Of a stretch of 64,000 bases of DNA, positions 15,504 to 24,233 are shown piece by piece. Position 1 is the stretch's first letter. Each line of letters starts with the position of its first letter. The position numbers were made by a program, and so were the translations under genes. The DNA comes from Nannocystis punicea (lineage in GTDB: Bacteria > Myxococcota_A > Polyangia > Nannocystales > Nannocystaceae). The DNA is taken from NCBI RefSeq assembly GCF_026965555.1, contig NZ_CP114040.1, positions 10,390,001 through 10,454,000 on the forward strand, in the 5' to 3' direction. The notes below the pieces were generated by a model. It had not been told where the DNA came from. It worked only from the letters and a program-made list of their open reading frames with translations, and did no database searches.

Positions 15504-16496
15504 TCAAAAGACCTCGCGGACCAGCTCGAGCACGCGCCCGCCGCGAGTCACCCGCGCGCCCCGACGCACCCCGGCGTCGGCGCCCGGCAGGTCGGCGATC
15601 AAGCGGTGCAGCGCCGGCTCGTGGGCCGCGCGGCGCGGGCGGATCGCCCCGCGGACGAACGCCAGCAGCGCGGCCCCCGTCCACAGCGCCTTCTCCAGCG
15701 CCGGCACCACGGTGCGCCCCGCCAGCGCGTCGCCGCCGCGCCGGCGCAGGCGCAGGCCGATCGCGCGGTAGACCCGGCTCGCCACCACGATCGCCAGCCG
15801 CGTGCGCCACGGGATGAACCGCATCCCCGCGTCGGCGCTGGCGTAGTAGCGCTCGGCGAGCGCCAGCACGTCGAGCACGACCGTGGCCACCGCCTCGCGC
15901 CCGGCGGTCCCGGCCAGCAGCGCCTCGGCGCTCGTGCCCGCGAAGTCGAGCCGCGTCTCCGGCAGGTAGACCCGCCCGAGCCCGGCGTCCTCGGCGACGT
16001 CGCGGGCGATGTTGGTCAGCTGCATGGCGATCCCGAGGTCGAGCGCGAACGGGGCGGCCAGCGGCTCGCGGGCGCCGATCACCCCGCACATCATCAGCCC
16101 CACCGTCCCCGCGACCTGATAGCAGTAGCGCAGCAGCGCCGCGTCGTCGGGCAGCGCCACCGGCCCGGCGTCGGCGCGCACGCCCGCGATCAGCTCGTGG
16201 GCCACGCGCAGCGGCACGCCCCAGCCGCTCAGCAGATCGCGGTAGCACGCGACCAGCGGCCGCGCCTCCGCGGCGCCCGCCAGCTCGGCCTCGATCGCCT
16301 CGATCGCCGCCAGCCCCTCGCCCGGCGCCTGCGCCAGGTCGACCGCGTCGTCGACCAGCCGGCAGAACGCGTACACCACCGCCGCCTCGTCGAGCCGCTC
16401 CGCCGGCAGGAACCAACCCGCCAGGTCGAACGTGCGCGCGTGGCGGGCCAGCGTCGCCCGACTCTCGGCCACCACCCGGGTGCGGTCGTAGCTCAC
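15504..16496 (-). CDS. crtB: Phytoene/squalene synthase family protein
   Basis: The 330-residue protein carries both Asp-rich motifs of head-to-head prenyl synthases, CRLVDDAVD and LTNIARDVAEDAGLGRVYLP, plus the flanking ARTFDLAGWFLP and QVAGTVGLMMC-like segments. It condenses two geranylgeranyl diphosphates to phytoene (or farnesyl diphosphates to squalene). The partner CrtI next door favours phytoene and carotenoid synthesis at the membrane. The GTG at 16496 overlaps the crtI stop (GTGA), which decides the start; an upstream reading to 16583 would only translate a palindromic repeat. The two genes form a crtI-crtB operon. No cyclase or hydroxylase gene lies nearby. Confidence 0.9.
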   Translation of the reverse strand: MSYDRTRVVAESRATLARHARTFDLAGWFLPAERLDEAAVVYAFCRLVDDAVDLAQAPGEGLAAIEAIEAELAGAAEARPLVACYRDLLSGWGVPLRVAHELIAGVRADAGPVALPDDAALLRYCYQVAGTVGLMMCGVIGAREPLAAPFALDLGIAMQLTNIARDVAEDAGLGRVYLPETRLDFAGTSAEALLAGTAGREAVATVVLDVLALAERYYASADAGMRFIPWRTRLAIVVASRVYRAIGLRLRRRGGDALAGRTVVPALEKALWTGAALLAFVRGAIRPRRAAHEPALHRLIADLPGADAGVRRGARVTRGGRVLELVREVF

Positions 16497-18022
16497 CGGC
16501 CCGCTCCTCGCATGTTTTTTAAAGAGACATGTCCCTTGCGACCTGGCCCCGGCATCACCCGCTCGAGCACCTTGGCCGAGCACAGCACCCCCGGCATGCC
16601 CGCCCCCGGGTGGGTGCCGGCGCCGACGAAGTACAGCCCGCGCACGTCCTCCGAGGTGTTGTGGTAGCGGAAGTAGGCCGACTGAGTCAGCCGGGGCTCG
16701 GGGCCGAAGGCCGCCCCGCCGTACGAGCGCAGCGTCGTCTCGAAGTAACGCGGCGTCACGTGCTTGCGGGTGACGATGTGCTCGCGCAGGCCCGGCACGT
16801 GCTGCTCGCTCAGGAAGTCGACGATCTTGGCGAAGTAGGCCTCGCCGAGCCGGTCCCAGTCGAGCCCCTCGGCCTGGGTGTTGGGCACCGGCGACAGCAC
16901 GTAGAACGCCTCACAGCCGGGCGGCGCCAGGTTCGGGTCGGTCCGCGTCGGCGCGTGCAGGTACAGCGAGAAGTCGTCCGCCAGCACCTTGCGCTCGAAG
17001 ATGTCCTCGAGCAATTCGCGGTACCTCGGCCCGAGGATGATCGTGTGGTGCGCCAGCTCGGGCCAGGTGCGGTCGGCCCCGAAGTAGCCGACGAACAGCC
17101 CCATCGACAGCTTCTTGCGGCTTATCAAGAAGTCGCTGTTCCACCGGCGGTGCCGCCGCGCCACCAGCTTCGTGTACACCGTCGCCGGGTCGGCGTTGCT
17201 GACCACCGCCGCGCACTCCAGCCGCTCGCCCGCCGCCGTGCGCACCGCCGTCGCGCGCCCGCCCTCGACCTCGATCTCCGTCACCGGCGCGTTCACCCGC
17301 ACCTCGACCCCGAGCTCGCCGAGCAGGCGCACCATCGCCTGGACGATCGCGGTCGTCCCGCCGAGCGCGAACTCGACGCCCCACTTGCGCTCGAGCCAGT
17401 GAATGAGCGCGTAGATCGCCGGGGCGCGGAACGGGTTGCCGCCGATCAGCAGCGGCTGGAACGTGAAGACCTGGCGCAGCCGCTCGTCGGCGATCGACCG
17501 GCTGACCCACTCGTACATCGAGCGCCAGCAGCCGAGCCGCGCCAGATCGGGCACGATCTTCAGCATGTCGGTGAAGCGATCGAAGGGTCGGTCGACCAGC
17601 TCGGTGTAGCCGATGTCGAAGATCTCGCGCGCCTGCGCCGCCAGGCGGCGATAGCCGTCGACGTCGCGCGGCGAGAATTGCTCGATCTGCGCCAGGATCC
17701 GCGCCTCGTCGCCGACGTAGTCGAAGCGCGAGCCGTCGGGGAACAGCACGCGATAGAACGGATCGACCGGCACGAATTGCACGTAGTCCCGCCGCTCGCG
17801 CCCGACCAGCGCGAACAGCTCGTCGAACAGATGGCTCGCGGTGACCACCGTCGGCCCGGCGTCGAACGAGAACCCGTCCTGCTCGAACACCGCCGCCCGC
17901 CCGCCGGGCTGATCCATCGCCTCGAGCACCAGGACCTCGTGCCCGCGCGCGCGCAGCCGGATCGCCGCCGCCAGCCCACCGAGCCCCGAGCCGATCACGA
18001 TCACCCTGTCCTGCTCGCTCAT
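16493..18022 (-). CDS. crtI: Phytoene desaturase (CrtI-type)
   Basis: The protein has about 509 residues. It begins with the FAD-binding VIVIGSGLGGLAAAIRLRAR, followed by EAMDQPGGRAAVFEQDGFSF and DAGPTVVTASHLFDELF. The C-terminal bacterial-type phytoene dehydrogenase signature is GLYFVGAGTHPGAGMPGVL. It introduces double bases' worth of desaturation into phytoene, giving neurosporene or lycopene, at the membrane. ATG at 18022 gives the normal N-terminus. The last residues, KGHVSLKNMRGAGR, are encoded by a palindromic repeat (16511-16546) that seems to have replaced the original end. The stop overlaps crtB. Regulation by light is usual in myxobacteria, but nothing here shows it. Confidence 0.92.
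   Translation of the reverse strand: MSEQDRVIVIGSGLGGLAAAIRLRARGHEVLVLEAMDQPGGRAAVFEQDGFSFDAGPTVVTASHLFDELFALVGRERRDYVQFVPVDPFYRVLFPDGSRFDYVGDEARILAQIEQFSPRDVDGYRRLAAQAREIFDIGYTELVDRPFDRFTDMLKIVPDLARLGCWRSMYEWVSRSIADERLRQVFTFQPLLIGGNPFRAPAIYALIHWLERKWGVEFALGGTTAIVQAMVRLLGELGVEVRVNAPVTEIEVEGGRATAVRTAAGERLECAAVVSNADPATVYTKLVARRHRRWNSDFLISRKKLSMGLFVGYFGADRTWPELAHHTIILGPRYRELLEDIFERKVLADDFSLYLHAPTRTDPNLAPPGCEAFYVLSPVPNTQAEGLDWDRLGEAYFAKIVDFLSEQHVPGLREHIVTRKHVTPRYFETTLRSYGGAAFGPEPRLTQSAYFRYHNTSEDVRGLYFVGAGTHPGAGMPGVLCSAKVLERVMPGPGRKGHVSLKNMRGAGR
16511..16546. repeat. Palindromic repeat forming the crtI 3' end
   Basis: The sequence catgttttttaaagagacatg followed by tcccttgcgacctgg is translated as the last residues of CrtI. 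The inner part is AT-rich (ttttttaaa), unlike the usual GC-rich loop; a similar variant occurs at 20887. Confidence 0.65.
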
Positions 18023-18090
18023 GCCGCCGCGCGAGTGTATCGCCACGCGCCCGCAGAACACGCCCGCGACACCCGTGGTATCCTCACTTC

Positions 18091-18678
18091 GTGACCGCCG
18101 CCACGAAGCTCGCCACCTACGCCGACCTCGTCGCGCTGCCGGAGGACGTCAGGGCCGAGGTCCTCGGCGGCGAGCTCGTCACTCAGCCGAGCCCGACCTT
18201 CGGCCACCAGAGGGCTCAGGTCCGCATGAGTCGCTATCTGGGCGGCTTCTTCGACGATGACGACCAAGGGCCTGGCGACTGGTACATCGTCGTCGACATC
18301 GACGTCCGATTCACCGCCCACGACATCGTGAGACCCGACGTCGTCGGCTGGCGCCGACAGCGTCTCGCGGGCGACCAGCAGCGGCTTCCCATCGACGTCA
18401 TCCCCGACTGGATCTGCGAGATCCTCTCGCCCTCCTCGACCAAGCGGGACCGGCTGCACAAGTCCCTGCTCTACGCCCGGCACGGCGTCCCGCACTACTG
18501 GCTCCTCGACCCCGTCGCCCGCCTGCTCGAAGCCTACGCGCTCGACGGCGGCCAGTGGAAGACCATCGGGGTGTACGACGAGACCGCCCACGCCCGCATC
18601 GCCCCGTTCGAGGCGATCGAGCTGCCGGTCGCTCGCCTGTTCCTGCCCGAACCGCCGCCCACAGATGAGCCCCGTTGA
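18091..18678 (+). CDS. Uma2-family (DUF820) nuclease-like protein, copy 1
   Basis: The 195-residue protein has the PD-(D/E)XK-like core of the Uma2 family: TYADLVALPEDVRAEVLGGELV, VDIDVRFTAHDIVRPDVVGW, IDVIPDWICEILSPSSTKRDR and YARHGVPHYWLLDP. Putative catalytic residues are the Glu of RAEVLGGEL, Asp in RPDVVGW, the Glu of CEILSP and Lys in TKRDRLHK. The biological role of Uma2 proteins is unknown; they are numerous in cyanobacteria and myxobacteria. A GTG start follows a TATCCT box by six bases. A close paralogue lies at 43524. The C-terminal PPTDEPR tail is not conserved in it. Confidence 0.85.
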   Translation: MTAATKLATYADLVALPEDVRAEVLGGELVTQPSPTFGHQRAQVRMSRYLGGFFDDDDQGPGDWYIVVDIDVRFTAHDIVRPDVVGWRRQRLAGDQQRLPIDVIPDWICEILSPSSTKRDRLHKSLLYARHGVPHYWLLDPVARLLEAYALDGGQWKTIGVYDETAHARIAPFEAIELPVARLFLPEPPPTDEPR

Positions 18679-18835
18679 GCCCGGAAGACGACCTCGAGCG
18701 CATCCTCGCGGACGAGTAAAAGCGCGGTGTCCCGCTCGACGTCGGCGCCGCCGCGCGTACTCTGGCACATCCCCGCGATGGCCCGCTCCTCGGCTGGAAC
18801 GACGCCGGCGGCTCGCACTGTGATGAATCACCGCC

Positions 18836-19171
18836 TCACGCGTCGCGCTCGTACCCGTAGGCGAACGTCGGCTTGCTGGGATACGACTCGAGGGTGAACG
18901 TGTCCCCCGCGAAGAACGCGATCCCGGTGGGGAACACCTGCGTGACCGCGTCCGTCGGCGACATGTACTGCGAGCGCTCGGCCACGACCTCGTCGTTGCG
19001 CAGGATCTTGTAGCCGAGGTTCGAGTTCATGATGCCGGTCATCCACGCATTGATGACCAGCACCTTCCCCGCCGGCACCGTGTAGCTCAAGTGATCCCCC
19101 ATTTCGGCGGTGAGCCGGAACACGCGCAGCTCCGACGGATCGGGGCAGTAACAATCGTCCTTCTTCGCCAT
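18836..19171 (-). CDS. Small protein of unknown function
   Basis: This 111-residue protein starts MAKKDDCYCPDPSELRVFR and is otherwise beta-rich (LSYTVPAGKVLVINAWMTG, VFPTGIAFFAGDTFTLESY), which would fit a small jelly-roll. A strong ribosome site, aaagaggtgg, lies six bases before the ATG, and that decides the start over longer readings. There is no signal peptide or membrane segment. The CYC pair near the N-terminus might bind metal or form a crosslink. It is not recognised as any family. It stands alone between a Uma2 gene and the Lhr helicase. Confidence 0.7.
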   Translation of the reverse strand: MAKKDDCYCPDPSELRVFRLTAEMGDHLSYTVPAGKVLVINAWMTGIMNSNLGYKILRNDEVVAERSQYMSPTDAVTQVFPTGIAFFAGDTFTLESYPSKPTFAYGYERDA

Positions 19172-19482
19172 CGCACCACCTCTTTCAAGACAATAGCCAT
19201 TCGATGACCGCTGCGCGCCGGAACGGCCGCATCGAACATCGATCGCAGCAGTCTGACACGCCGCGATCACCCCGGCAACGGCCGACAGCGCCCCCGGCCA
19301 GCCAGCTCGTGACGCGTCGATCTTCCATTCGCACGGACGCGCCTCGCCGCCAGCAGACCGCCCGCGCCCCGCTCCTCTACGTGGGTCCCGACGCCTGGAG
19401 GGGCGACCTTCTTCGCCGCTCATGCCGGGTCGAGGCGTTCATCGCTGCGCGTCATCCATGTCTCAGGGACCGCTGCCGACTC
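19172..19482. other. Intergenic region, no gene seen
   Basis: These 311 bp separate the small 111-residue gene from the end of the helicase gene, both on the minus strand. Apart from the ribosome site next to 19171, I see no convincing promoter and none of the dispersed palindromes. The open frames here lack codon bias typical of the neighbours. Confidence 0.5.
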
Positions 19483-22400
19483 TCAGCCCTCGCCGCCCGA
19501 CCAGCGCGCGAACAGCCCCTGGCTCGTCGCCGCGAACCCGGCGCGCTCGAACAGCGGCAGCCACGGCGAGTCCTGCGCCGGCACCCCGTCGACCTGGCCG
19601 ATGAGCAAGGTCCGCCGGACCGGCGACAGCAGCCCCGTCAGCGCGCGAGCGGCCGCCTCGGCCACGCGCGAGCGCTCGGGTTCGTCGGCGGGCGCGAACA
19701 TCACCACGCTGCGGGCCTCCTTGCCGACGTGGGCGGCCAGCATCCCGTCGACCAGCACCACCGACGTCCCGGCCGCGCGCCCGACCCGCGTGCCTGCGTG
19801 CTCCGGCCACGGCAGCGCCGCCCCGTACGGGTTGGCCGGGTCTGTGCTTGCCAGCACCACCGCCTCGGCCTCGGCCGGCGGCTCGCGCAGCGCTCGCAAC
19901 CTGTCCTCTGCGCCAGGTACTGCGAATTGCGCCGCCCCCAGCCCGTCGACGAAGTAGCCGCGGCGGACCCTGCCCGCCTCCTCCATCGCCTTCAGCACCT
20001 CGTAGACCGCCGAGAACCCGCCGGCGATCTCCTCGGCCTGGACCGCCTCACGGGTCACGATCCCGTGCCGCTCGAGCAGCGCCTGCGCGAGCGCGTGCCG
20101 CCGCCGCGTCTCGAGCGCGTTCAAACTATCTGCCCCATCGGGCATATCCCTTAAAACATGTCGCGGCGGCCAGACCAGCGACCAGCGGCCCTCCGAGCCC
20201 GGCGGGCCCAGCCTGCGCGCGCGGAACGGGCTCGGCGGCGGCGCGCCGCGGCGGCGGTCGCTGGCCGAGCCGAACACCAGCTTGCGCAGCGCCACCAGGG
20301 TGTCGTTGCTGACCTCGCCGGCCCAGACCATGTCCCACAGCGCCTGCAGCAGGTCGGGCTCGAAGCCGCCGACCAGCGGCGCCAGGTCGCTGAAGAACAG
20401 CGCCCCGCGCTCGCGCAGCGCCGCGCGGATCTTCGCCGGCAGCTCGCCGGGCACCTCCGAACCTGGCCTTCGGAGCATGTCCAATTGGTCCGCCAGGTAC
20501 AGGGCGATCCGGCCGTCGCTCGAGCCGACCGCCGCCACCCCGAGCCAGCCGACCTCCCCCGCGGCGCACAGCCCGTCGAGGTCGCCGGCGCGGTAGTCGA
20601 CCAGGCGGGCCGGCAAGATCTCCGTCTCGAGCGCCGACGCCAGCAGCGGCGCCCCTTGCAGCTGCCCCACGACCTGCAGCAGCGCGTCGCGCCCGTGCAG
20701 GCGCGGCTGCAGGTGCTGCCAGCGGCTCAGGAAGCGGGCGTAGGCCGCCTGCGGCGCCGGCTCGACCGCCTTGCGCAAGCGCGCCAGGCTGCGCCGCTTG
20801 ATCTGCCGCAGCACCTCCGCGTCGCACCACTCCGCCCCGGTGCCCCCCGGCGTGAACTCGCCGGCGACCACCCGCCCCTCCGCCGCCATGTTTTTAAGGA
20901 CATGGTCGATGGGACCTGTCCCGATGCTCAGCCGAGCCGCCACCGCCGCCGCGGTGAACGGCCCGTGCGTGCGCGCGTAGCGGCGGACCAGGTCGCCGAG
21001 CGGGTCGGCGACCGCCGCCCGCAGCGCCTGCGGGATCGTCTTCGGCAGCGCCACCCCGAGCGCCCCCTCGAGGCGGCCCGCGTCCTCGACCGCCGCGAAT
21101 CGACCTGTCCCTTCGGCCATCTTGTCATGGATCGAGAAGACCCGCCGGGCCGCCACCAGCTCGCCGAGCCACTCGCCGGCCGCGTCCGGCGGCGCGCAGC
21201 GCTCGGCGATCTCTGCGCGCGACAGGTCGCCGAGCGCGATCAGCAGGTCGTGCAGCGCGTCGGCCGACGTCGCCGGCCGGGTGATTCGTTGCAGCCCGCG
21301 CTCGACCTCCGCGATCGCCTCGGCGTCGAGCAGCTCGCGCAGCGACGACTCGCCGAGCAGCGCGCGCAGCTGGCCGGTGTCGATCGCCAGCGCCTGGGCG
21401 CGGCGCTCCGCCAGCGGCGCGTCGCCCTCGTACATGAAGTTACCGACGTAGCCGAACAGCAGCGAGCCGGCGAACGGCGACGGCCGCTCGCTGTCGACCG
21501 TCACGACCCGCAGCTCTCGGGTCTGCACCTGGCGCAGCAGCTCGCGCAGCGCCGGCAGGTCGAACACCTCGCGCAGGCACTCGCGGAACGTCTCGAGCAC
21601 GATCGGGAACGAGCCGAACCGCCCGGCCACGCTCAGCAGGTCGGCCGCCCGCTTGCGCTGGGCCCACAGCGGCGCCCGCCGGCCGGGGAACCGCCGCGGC
21701 AGCAGCAGCGCGCGCGCGGCGTTCTCGCGGAACCTGGCCGCAAAGACAGCCGTCTGCCCGAGCTGCTGCACCACCAGGTCCTCGATCACCTCCGGCGCCA
21801 GCAGCAGCGCCGACATGTCCGGCGCCGCCTCGGCGTCGGGGAAGCGGAACACCATCCCGTCGTCCGACCACAGCCCCTCGACCTGCTCGCCTCGTTGCTC
21901 GCGCAGGCGGGCCAGCGCCGCGGTGGCCCACGGCGCGTGCACGCGGGCCCCGAACGGCGACAGCACGCACACCCGCCAGTCGCCGACGTCGTCGCGCCAG
22001 CGCTCGACCACGATCGCCTCGTCGCTCGGCACCTCGCCGGTCGCCGCGCGCTGCGCCTGCACGTAGTCGAGCAGGTCGTCGGTCGCCTTCTCGTCGAGGA
22101 AGTGCTCGCGGGTCAGCTTGCGCCGGGCCGCCGCCGGGGTCGCGGACGCCAGCTCGCGCGCCAGCCGGCCGATCGCGCGCCCGAACTCGGCCGGCCTGCC
22201 GGCCGCGTCGCCGCGCCAGAACGGCATCTTGCCCGGCTGCCCCGGCGCCGGGCTGACGATCACGCGGTCGGGCGTGATCTCCTCGATGCGCCACGACGAC
22301 GCCCCGAGCAGGAACACCTCGCCGACGCGCGACTCGAACACCATCTCCTCGTCGAGCTCGCCGACCCGCCGCATCGTCGCGCCCGGCTCGCCCTGCAGGA

Positions 22401-24099
22401 ACACCCCGTAGAGCCCGCGGTCGGGGATCGTGCCGCCGCTGACGACCGCCAGGGTGCGCGAGCCGGCGCGCGCGGTGAGCCGGCCCGAGTCGCGGTCCCA
22501 GGTGATGCGCGGCTTCAGCTCCGCGAACTCGTCGGACGGGTAGCGGCCGGACAACATGTCGAGCACTCCCTCCAATGTCTCTCGGGACAGGTCGGCGAAC
22601 GGCGCCGCCCCGCGGACCTCGGCGTGCAGCGCCTCGACCGTGGTCGCGTCCATCGCCACGCTGGCGACCACCTGCTGGGCCAGCACGTCGAGCGGGCTGC
22701 GCGGGTAGGCGATCGGCTCGACCTCGCCGGCGGCGATCCGCGGGGCCGCGGCCGCGCACGCCAGCAGGTCGCCGCGGAACTTCGGCACCAGCACCCCGCG
22801 GGACACCGCCCCGACCTGGTGGCCCGCCCGGCCGATCCGCTGGATCCCCGCCGACACCGACGGCGGCGACTCGATCTGGATCACCAGCTCCACCGCCCCG
22901 ACATCGATCCCCAGCTCGAGCGACGACGTCGCCACGATCGCCGGCAGCTCCCCGGCCTTGAGCCGCGCCTCGATGATCTGCCGGCGGTCGCGCGCCACCG
23001 CCCCGTGGTGCGCCAGCGCGATCTCGGCCTGCGCGTGGTCGTTGATGGCCGCCGCCAGCCGCTCCGCCAGGCGGCGGTTGTTACAAAAGATCATCGTCGA
23101 GCGGTGGGCCCGGATCCGCTCGACCAGGCGCGGCACGATCGACGGCCAGATCGACTTCCCGCCGCCCTGCAGCCCGCCCGCGCCGGGCGCCTTGCGCCGC
23201 GCCCGCGCCGGGGAACGCGCCCCTTTCTTCGCGGATGTCCCCTCGGACATGCCCTCGGGAGCATGTCCCTTCACCCCTGTCCCTTCCGACATTCCCTCTC
23301 GAGCCTGTCCTTCGGCGCTCTCCTCGGCCGGCACCTCGATCGTCAGCTCCCACGCCTTGCGCCCCGGCGGCGCAGCGATCGTCACCGGCCGCGGCTGCCA
23401 CTCGCCGGCCGCGTCCGTCGCCCCGCCCCCGAGCAGGCGCGCAACCTCCTCGAGCGGCCGCTGCGTGGCCGACAGGCCGATCCGCTGCAGGGGCGGCGCG
23501 GCCGGGTCGTGGCGGCGGCGCAGCATCTCGAGTCGCTCGAGCGTGAGGAACAGGTGGGCCCCGCGCTTGGTCGCCGCGACCGCGTGGATCTCGTCGACGA
23601 TCACCGACTCGACCGCGAGCAGCCCCTCGCGCGCGCTCGAGGTCAGCAGCAGGTACAGCGACTCCGGCGTGGTGATGTAGATGTCGGGCGGCGCGCGGCG
23701 CAGCTGTCCGCGCTCGGCCTGGGTCGTGTCGCCCGAGCGCACCCCGATCGTCGGCCGCCGGAACTCCGCGCCCATCGCCTCCGCGACCGCGGCGATGCCC
23801 GCCAGCGGCCGCTGCAGGTTGCGCTCGACGTCGGCCGCCAGCGCCTTGAGCGGCGACACGTAGATCACGCGACAGCGCCGCTCGGGCGGGGGCTCGGGCG
23901 CGAACATCAGGCGGTCGATCGCCGCCAGGAACGCCGCCAGGGTCTTGCCCGAGCCGGTCGGCGCCAGCAGCAGCGTCGAGCGCCCCGCCGCGATCTCCGG
24001 CCACGCCGCCGCCTGCGCCGCCGTCGGCGCCCCGAACGCGTCCGCGAACCACCGCCGCGTCGGCGGGTGAAACAGCGAGAGCGGGTCCTTCGGGCTCAC
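19483..24099 (-). CDS. lhr: Lhr-type ATP-dependent helicase
   Basis: A 1538-residue superfamily 2 helicase: Walker A LLLAPTGSGKTLAAF (46-53), IYVSPLKALAADVERNL, TTPESLYLLL, the Walker B VDEIHAV, LSATQRPLEEVA, then FCNNRRLAERLA, SSLELGIDVGAVELVIQIES and RIGRAGHQ. The long C-terminus has the winged-helix and Lhr-specific domains with typical length. Lhr helicases unwind DNA or DNA-RNA hybrids in repair. Three or more stretches are translated palindromic repeats, the largest at residues about 260-300 (GMSEGTGVKGHAPEGMSEGT), in the linker between the two RecA domains. The GTG start follows a TACACT box. The gene overlaps nothing and seems monocistronic. Confidence 0.92.
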   Translation of the reverse strand: MSPKDPLSLFHPPTRRWFADAFGAPTAAQAAAWPEIAAGRSTLLLAPTGSGKTLAAFLAAIDRLMFAPEPPPERRCRVIYVSPLKALAADVERNLQRPLAGIAAVAEAMGAEFRRPTIGVRSGDTTQAERGQLRRAPPDIYITTPESLYLLLTSSAREGLLAVESVIVDEIHAVAATKRGAHLFLTLERLEMLRRRHDPAAPPLQRIGLSATQRPLEEVARLLGGGATDAAGEWQPRPVTIAAPPGRKAWELTIEVPAEESAEGQAREGMSEGTGVKGHAPEGMSEGTSAKKGARSPARARRKAPGAGGLQGGGKSIWPSIVPRLVERIRAHRSTMIFCNNRRLAERLAAAINDHAQAEIALAHHGAVARDRRQIIEARLKAGELPAIVATSSLELGIDVGAVELVIQIESPPSVSAGIQRIGRAGHQVGAVSRGVLVPKFRGDLLACAAAAPRIAAGEVEPIAYPRSPLDVLAQQVVASVAMDATTVEALHAEVRGAAPFADLSRETLEGVLDMLSGRYPSDEFAELKPRITWDRDSGRLTARAGSRTLAVVSGGTIPDRGLYGVFLQGEPGATMRRVGELDEEMVFESRVGEVFLLGASSWRIEEITPDRVIVSPAPGQPGKMPFWRGDAAGRPAEFGRAIGRLARELASATPAAARRKLTREHFLDEKATDDLLDYVQAQRAATGEVPSDEAIVVERWRDDVGDWRVCVLSPFGARVHAPWATAALARLREQRGEQVEGLWSDDGMVFRFPDAEAAPDMSALLLAPEVIEDLVVQQLGQTAVFAARFRENAARALLLPRRFPGRRAPLWAQRKRAADLLSVAGRFGSFPIVLETFRECLREVFDLPALRELLRQVQTRELRVVTVDSERPSPFAGSLLFGYVGNFMYEGDAPLAERRAQALAIDTGQLRALLGESSLRELLDAEAIAEVERGLQRITRPATSADALHDLLIALGDLSRAEIAERCAPPDAAGEWLGELVAARRVFSIHDKMAEGTGRFAAVEDAGRLEGALGVALPKTIPQALRAAVADPLGDLVRRYARTHGPFTAAAVAARLSIGTGPIDHVLKNMAAEGRVVAGEFTPGGTGAEWCDAEVLRQIKRRSLARLRKAVEPAPQAAYARFLSRWQHLQPRLHGRDALLQVVGQLQGAPLLASALETEILPARLVDYRAGDLDGLCAAGEVGWLGVAAVGSSDGRIALYLADQLDMLRRPGSEVPGELPAKIRAALRERGALFFSDLAPLVGGFEPDLLQALWDMVWAGEVSNDTLVALRKLVFGSASDRRRGAPPPSPFRARRLGPPGSEGRWSLVWPPRHVLRDMPDGADSLNALETRRRHALAQALLERHGIVTREAVQAEEIAGGFSAVYEVLKAMEEAGRVRRGYFVDGLGAAQFAVPGAEDRLRALREPPAEAEAVVLASTDPANPYGAALPWPEHAGTRVGRAAGTSVVLVDGMLAAHVGKEARSVVMFAPADEPERSRVAEAAARALTGLLSPVRRTLLIGQVDGVPAQDSPWLPLFERAGFAATSQGLFARWSGGEG
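19900..20482. repeat. Three degenerate palindromic repeats in the lhr C-terminal region
   Basis: The copies are cctgtcctctgcgccagg (19900-19917), tgccccatcgggcatatccc with cttaaaacatgtc (20131-20163) and cctggccttcggagcatgtcc (20462-20482). All are in frame in the C-terminal half of Lhr. Each differs by several bases from the consensus, so individual calls are weak. Confidence 0.45.
20887..20927. repeat. Paired palindromic repeat in lhr
   Basis: The sequence catgtttttaaggacatgg is followed by tcgatgggacctgtcccgatg. They are translated in frame as IGTGPIDHVLKNMAAEG, a stretch between two winged-helix-like parts. The ttttta inner part resembles the crtI-end copy. A single copy, cctgtcccttcggccat, follows at 21104-21120. 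Confidence 0.55.
22553..22591. repeat. Palindromic repeat in lhr
   Basis: The sequence aatgtctctcgggacagg (22574-22591), with a half-site catgtcgag at 22553, is translated as LSRETLEGVLDMLSG. The reading frame is intact. This one may be ordinary coding sequence drifting toward the motif. Confidence 0.4.
23235..23317. repeat. Cluster of five palindromic half- and full sites in the lhr linker
   Basis: Over 83 bp there are atgtcccctcggacat, gccctcgggagcatgtccc, cctgtcccttccgacat and cctgtccttcggc. They encode a Gly/Glu/Lys-rich segment (GQAREGMSEGTGVKGHAPEG) inserted between conserved helicase motifs. A repeated EGMSEGT peptide shows that the DNA was duplicated. Confidence 0.75.
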
Positions 24100-24233
24100 G
24101 GGCCCGCCAGTGTACGCGCCCGCCCGCCTCCGCGCACGCGCGACCTCTGGTTCGGCTTCGCAGATCCGAAGAGCGACCCTCGTGCGGGCGCGGGCACGGG
24201 CCTCGGTCGTCGGGTTCTACGTCACTCCCACGC

